This document shows, in pieces, positions 5,905 through 6,381 of a DNA stretch of 6,381 nucleotides. Source of the stretch: an uncultured Collinsella sp. (GTDB taxonomy: Bacteria; Actinomycetota; Coriobacteriia; Coriobacteriales; Coriobacteriaceae); assembly GCA_902470835.1 (NCBI GenBank), contig CABRHR010000107.1:1-6381 (forward strand). The letters are read 5' to 3'. How positions within the stretch are numbered: the first letter of the stretch is position 1; each line of letters starts with the position of its first letter. Both the position numbers and the translations under genes were made by a program. The notes below the pieces were generated by a model. The model was not told the DNA's origin, searched no databases, and was given only the letters and a program-made list of their open reading frames with translations.

Positions 5905-6373
5905 CACCATCATCGACGAGACCGTCATCCTTCGCTACCTGCTTGACGACGACGAGGTCCTGTCACCGCGCGCCGCCAAGGTCATCGCCACGCGCACCGC
6001 ACGTGTCTACCCCGAAATCATCACGCGCGTCGTGGTCACGCTGCGCGACGTCTATAAGGTTCCCCGCGTTGAGATTGCTGCGGCCGTGAAAAGGTTGCTC
6101 GATGACGTCATGGTCGACGAGCCCACCGTTGTCGCCCTTGCCGTCAAACTCTTTGGCAAGACCCATATGGACTTTACCGACTGCCTCCTCGCAGCCCGAA
6201 CCGCCATCTACAACGATGATGTCGTGAGCTTTGGCAAGCCCATCATCCAAGGCATGATCGATTACCGCCGCAAGCGCCAAACCGCGGCCGACGCTCGCGA
6301 CCGCGCCGCCGAAGCCCGCAGCCGAAGCACCGACTCCACCATCGACAAGCTCCGCCACCGCCCCCGCAGCTAA
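5897..6373 (+). CDS. PIN-domain protein, probable toxin partner
   Basis: This 158-residue protein resembles VapC-like PIN-domain ribonucleases, which cut RNA with metal ions held by four acidic residues. Seen are IIDETVILRYLLDDDEVLSPRAAKVI compressed in family form as DETVILRYLL (7-16) with LSPRAAKVI (22-30), the central YPEIITRVVVTLRDVYKVPR (38-57), then MDFTDCLLAA (91-100) and VVSFGKPI (109-116). D7 and D95 fit the first and third acidic positions. By pattern, the usual second-site glutamate aligns with R44, though E40 is nearby, and the usual aspartate of the last strand is G113. The normal DTN start is DET. Activity may therefore be lost or altered. A charged tail (about 120-158), rich in Arg, Ala and Asp, follows the domain. 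The start ATG 5897 lies inside the antitoxin stop region, with AGGAAG 9 bases upstream. The stop TAA is 8 bases before the contig end, so the gene is complete. Confidence 0.78.
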   Translation: MSSTIIDETVILRYLLDDDEVLSPRAAKVIATRTARVYPEIITRVVVTLRDVYKVPRVEIAAAVKRLLDDVMVDEPTVVALAVKLFGKTHMDFTDCLLAARTAIYNDDVVSFGKPIIQGMIDYRRKRQTAADARDRAAEARSRSTDSTIDKLRHRPRS

Positions 6374-6381
6374 CCCCACCC

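Noticed and set aside
1..6381. CRISPR array, tRNA, rRNA or insertion sequence
   Set aside because: No regularly spaced repeats, no cloverleaf or rRNA-like sequence and no transposase-like protein were seen on either strand.

Overview
The window is a high-GC (about 60% by eye) bacterial contig end. It carries the start of a formate hydrogenlyase (FHL) gene cluster on the minus strand and, divergently on the plus strand, a two-gene toxin-antitoxin-like module. The combination of high GC, an anaerobic selenoprotein formate dehydrogenase and a Hyf/Hyc-type hydrogenase suggests an anaerobic gut actinobacterium of the class Coriobacteriia (Collinsella-like). That assignment is inferred from protein style and GC; no marker gene in the window proves it.

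Layout. Positions 1-34 are not genomic: they match the Illumina Nextera read-2 transposase adapter, ending in the 19-bp Tn5 mosaic end. Genomic sequence starts at 35. On the minus strand, in transcription order, lie hydN (5152-4634, four-cluster ferredoxin), fdhF (4557-2335, selenocysteine formate dehydrogenase H with an in-frame UGA at codon 140), hyfA (2256-1639, four-cluster ferredoxin) and hyfB (1646 to 35, the large proton-pump-like membrane subunit, cut off by the contig end). A strong hairpin with a short T tract separates fdhF from hyfA. hyfA and hyfB overlap by 8 bases. The divergent intergenic region (5153-5580) is locally AT-rich. It holds a possible structured hydN leader, an 11-bp perfect inverted repeat followed by four T, a candidate promoter and a palindrome next to the toxin-antitoxin operon. 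The plus strand then carries a RelB/DinJ-like ribbon-helix-helix antitoxin (5581-5904) overlapping by 8 bases a PIN-domain protein (5897-6373).

How the genes work together. FdhF oxidises formate to CO2 at a molybdenum/selenocysteine centre. HydN and HyfA are iron-sulfur electron carriers that, by analogy with Escherichia coli, pass electrons from FdhF to a membrane-bound [NiFe] hydrogenase whose membrane arm includes HyfB. The remaining hydrogenase subunits would lie beyond the contig end. The toxin-antitoxin-like pair is functionally unrelated. Its PIN partner appears to lack two of the four usual acidic active-site residues, which is the least ordinary protein-level observation here. I saw no clear evidence of a wholly new system.
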